This document shows, in pieces, positions 62,475 to 64,000 of a DNA stretch of 64,000 nt. The position numbers and the translations under genes are program-made. How positions within the stretch are numbered: position 1 is the stretch's first letter; the number at the start of each line of letters is the position of its first letter. Under the pieces are notes generated by a model. It did no database searches. It saw nothing but the letters and a program-made list of their open reading frames with translations, and had not been told where the DNA came from. This DNA is from Actinomyces sp. HPA0247 (GTDB lineage Bacteria > Actinomycetota > Actinomycetes > Actinomycetales > Actinomycetaceae), in the NCBI GenBank assembly GCA_000411415.1, contig KE150450.1, positions 188,580 to 252,579 of the forward strand, written 5' to 3'.

Positions 62475-64000
62475 GTGGGTGTTGTTGCGCATGGTGCACC
62501 GGTTTTTAAGATCGGTGGAGATCCTGGTGGTATTTCGACGCGTGCCGCGGTGATGATGGCTCGCGCCGACGAGTTCGGGAATATTCATTCTGGCCTGTCT
62601 TCCCTCAGTGCTGATGGGTGGGAGGGCCGCGCGGCTGATCATTTCCGCTCGAAGTTCAAGGTGCAGATCAAGGGCTGGGTGGACGCCCAGGAGGCCTTTT
62701 CTTCGGCGTCCGAGGCCTACTCCTCGTATGCGTCGACGCTGGCGTCGGCGCAGAGCCAGTGTGATGGGATTCGTTCGCGTTGGAAGCAGGGCCGTGACGC
62801 GGTCCAGCAGGCGCAGAATAATCAGGCTGATGCGCGCAGCCAGGCCGCCGCTGATGGTGGCTCGCCCATGTTTGATGCCTCGTGTGATGAGGGTCCGGGC
62901 CGCTCGCAGATGGCCGCGGCAGAAGCTGATTTCCAGACCCTGGTCGACCAGGTCAACGAAGCCGGCGACCTGCTGATTACCGCATTGAATGCGGGTATCG
63001 CGAAGCTGCCCGAGCGCACGTGGTGGGATTCGGTCAAGCGCACGTTCACTTCGGTTGTGGTCGGCGCTGTCGAGGCCGTTGTCGATCTGGCGAAGCTGTT
63101 GTGGAAGCTGGGCGGCGGCGAGGCTTGGGTGGACTTCGGCCGCATCCTCATGGGCGACATGACCTGGGATGAGTACGTCATCAAGCACTACGAAATCCCC
63201 GCCGAAACGATCGTGGGCATGGCGAAGGCGCTGTGGAACGATCCCGTCGGTTTCATGAAGAGCGTCGGTAAGGCGCTGTTGGACTGGGATACGTGGACCG
63301 ATGATCCCGCGCGCGCCATTGGCCACCTCCTGCCCGACGTGATCATGGCGGTTGTGACCATGGGCGGTAGTGCTGGCGTGTCTGCCGGTGAGAAGGCCCT
63401 GACCGGTACGGCTCGCGCTCTTCGCATCGGCAAAGAGGTCATTAAGGCGATCCTGCCGATTAACCCCGACGATATTCGTTCGTTGGCTAAGCTCGGCAAG
63501 AACATGGTCGGTAAGCTCAGCGCCCACGGTTTGAATACCGCGGCGGACGTCGCGGAGCTGGCGAACACCGCAAAGCACCTGGCCGGAGCAGCCGACCACG
63601 CCCACGACCTGGGTCACGCCGCCAACGGCATGGCTGGCGCCCTGGATGGGGTCGGTGACGTGGGCCGCGCAGCGAGGTCTGGTGGGGCCCTCGGGGATAC
63701 CAGCCACGCCGCGCACGCAGTCGGCGGGGCAGCCGATGCGGCTGGTAGCGCCAGCCACGCCACGCACGCCGCTGCTGGCGGCGGCGGTATCGCCAGCAGT
63801 GCGAGCAGTGCAGGACACGCCGCATCCGGTGGCGGTGGCTTCGCCAGCGGTGCGAGCCATGCCGCGAACGGTGCAGGTAGTGGTTCCCATGGTGTCAGCA
63901 GTGCCGCCGATGCGGCTGGTAGCGCCAGCCACGCCACGCACGCAGGCGGCAACGCCGCCGACGCAGCAGGCAACGCCAGCCACGCCACGCACGCAGGCGG
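62475..64000 (+). CDS. large type VII secretion effector, incomplete at the right edge
   Basis: From GTG 62475 the frame stays open to the edge (508 codons and part of another). The N-terminal about 100 residues are helical, with W49-E-G51 at a turn (A-D-G-W-E-G-R-A-A-D-H-F-R), like WXG100-type targeting domains. A middle helical part follows (about 150-340), and from about 350 the sequence becomes an Ala/Gly/Ser/His repeat (AGSASHATHAG). The C-terminal toxin domain, if any, lies beyond the window. No stop falls within reach. Confidence 0.8.
   Translation, partial: MGVVAHGAPVFKIGGDPGGISTRAAVMMARADEFGNIHSGLSSLSADGWEGRAADHFRSKFKVQIKGWVDAQEAFSSASEAYSSYASTLASAQSQCDGIRSRWKQGRDAVQQAQNNQADARSQAAADGGSPMFDASCDEGPGRSQMAAAEADFQTLVDQVNEAGDLLITALNAGIAKLPERTWWDSVKRTFTSVVVGAVEAVVDLAKLLWKLGGGEAWVDFGRILMGDMTWDEYVIKHYEIPAETIVGMAKALWNDPVGFMKSVGKALLDWDTWTDDPARAIGHLLPDVIMAVVTMGGSAGVSAGEKALTGTARALRIGKEVIKAILPINPDDIRSLAKLGKNMVGKLSAHGLNTAADVAELANTAKHLAGAADHAHDLGHAANGMAGALDGVGDVGRAARSGGALGDTSHAAHAVGGAADAAGSASHATHAAAGGGGIASSASSAGHAASGGGGFASGASHAANGAGSGSHGVSSAADAAGSASHATHAGGNAADAAGNASHATHAG
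63732..63994 (+). repeat. 38-bp coding repeats in the type VII effector
   Basis: gccgatgcggctggtagc and the following 20 bases occur identically at 63732-63769 and 63906-63943, and with a few changes at 63957-63994. They encode A-D-A-A-G-S-A-S-H-A-T-H-A. Sequence between them is a looser variant of the same pattern. Confidence 0.85.

Noticed and set aside
62178..63992. A 604-codon reverse-strand frame across the type VII region
   Set aside because: It crosses several real genes that have good starts, spacing and WXG features on the plus strand, and its Cys/Ala/Gly-rich product follows from the repeats.

Overview
The window comes from a high-GC Gram-positive actinobacterium. The gene content (actinobacterial Asp23/DUF2273/DUF6286 operon, eno-divIC-DUF501-ppx order, WXG100 proteins, GTG starts, a leaderless-type promoter) fits Actinomycetaceae, most like Schaalia/Actinomyces. 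The genus is an inference, not something the sequence proves.

Layout. 1-900: a gene start cut by the left edge and an uncertain small protein. 0.9-5.3 kb: rmuC, convergent with an mcrB-mcrC type IV restriction pair. 5.4-8.0 kb: a five-gene envelope operon (two Asp23 proteins, a 58-residue DUF2273 membrane protein, a DUF6286 protein, an AmaP-like anchor). 8.1-19.3 kb: housekeeping genes (ychF, ispH, xseA-xseB, a PfkB sugar kinase, a prenyl transferase, a hemolysin-III-like protein, greA, an AI-2E-type exporter, msrA, an FKBP, a Bax-inhibitor-like protein). 19.4-30.5 kb: a tRNA and a reverse-strand series ppx, DUF501, divIC-like, eno, lipoprotein, mfd, pth, SGNH hydrolase, galK. 30.6-34.8 kb: a 2'-5' RNA ligase-like gene, then the one-carbon genes glyA-folD-xth behind a ZTP (pfl) riboswitch.

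35-53 kb is a cell-surface polysaccharide region. It has an initiating sugar transferase, a WecG/CpsF glycosyltransferase, a flippase, and a tightly overlapping six-gene operon: cytidylyltransferase, CDP-alcohol phosphotransferase, GT2, Wzz-like protein, GT2, Wzy-like polymerase. Two tandem secreted paralogues of about 1150 residues lie inside it, with a fibrinogen-like domain, a beta-propeller, an FN3 domain and two jelly-roll domains. The initiating transferase and both secreted proteins have promoters whose -35 region overlaps an AACC..GGTT palindrome, which suggests common control.

53.5-59.1 kb is a variable region. It holds a frameshifted purU, an AT-rich orphan membrane/beta-helix gene, an IS30 element, a GNAT remnant, a small inverted-repeat element also present at 31.3 kb, and several mirrored arrays of short repeats. 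59.1-61.4 kb has mdh and a CDF metal exporter. 61.4-64.0 kb starts a type VII secretion effector operon: three small WXG100-like proteins and a long repeat-rich effector that runs off the right edge.
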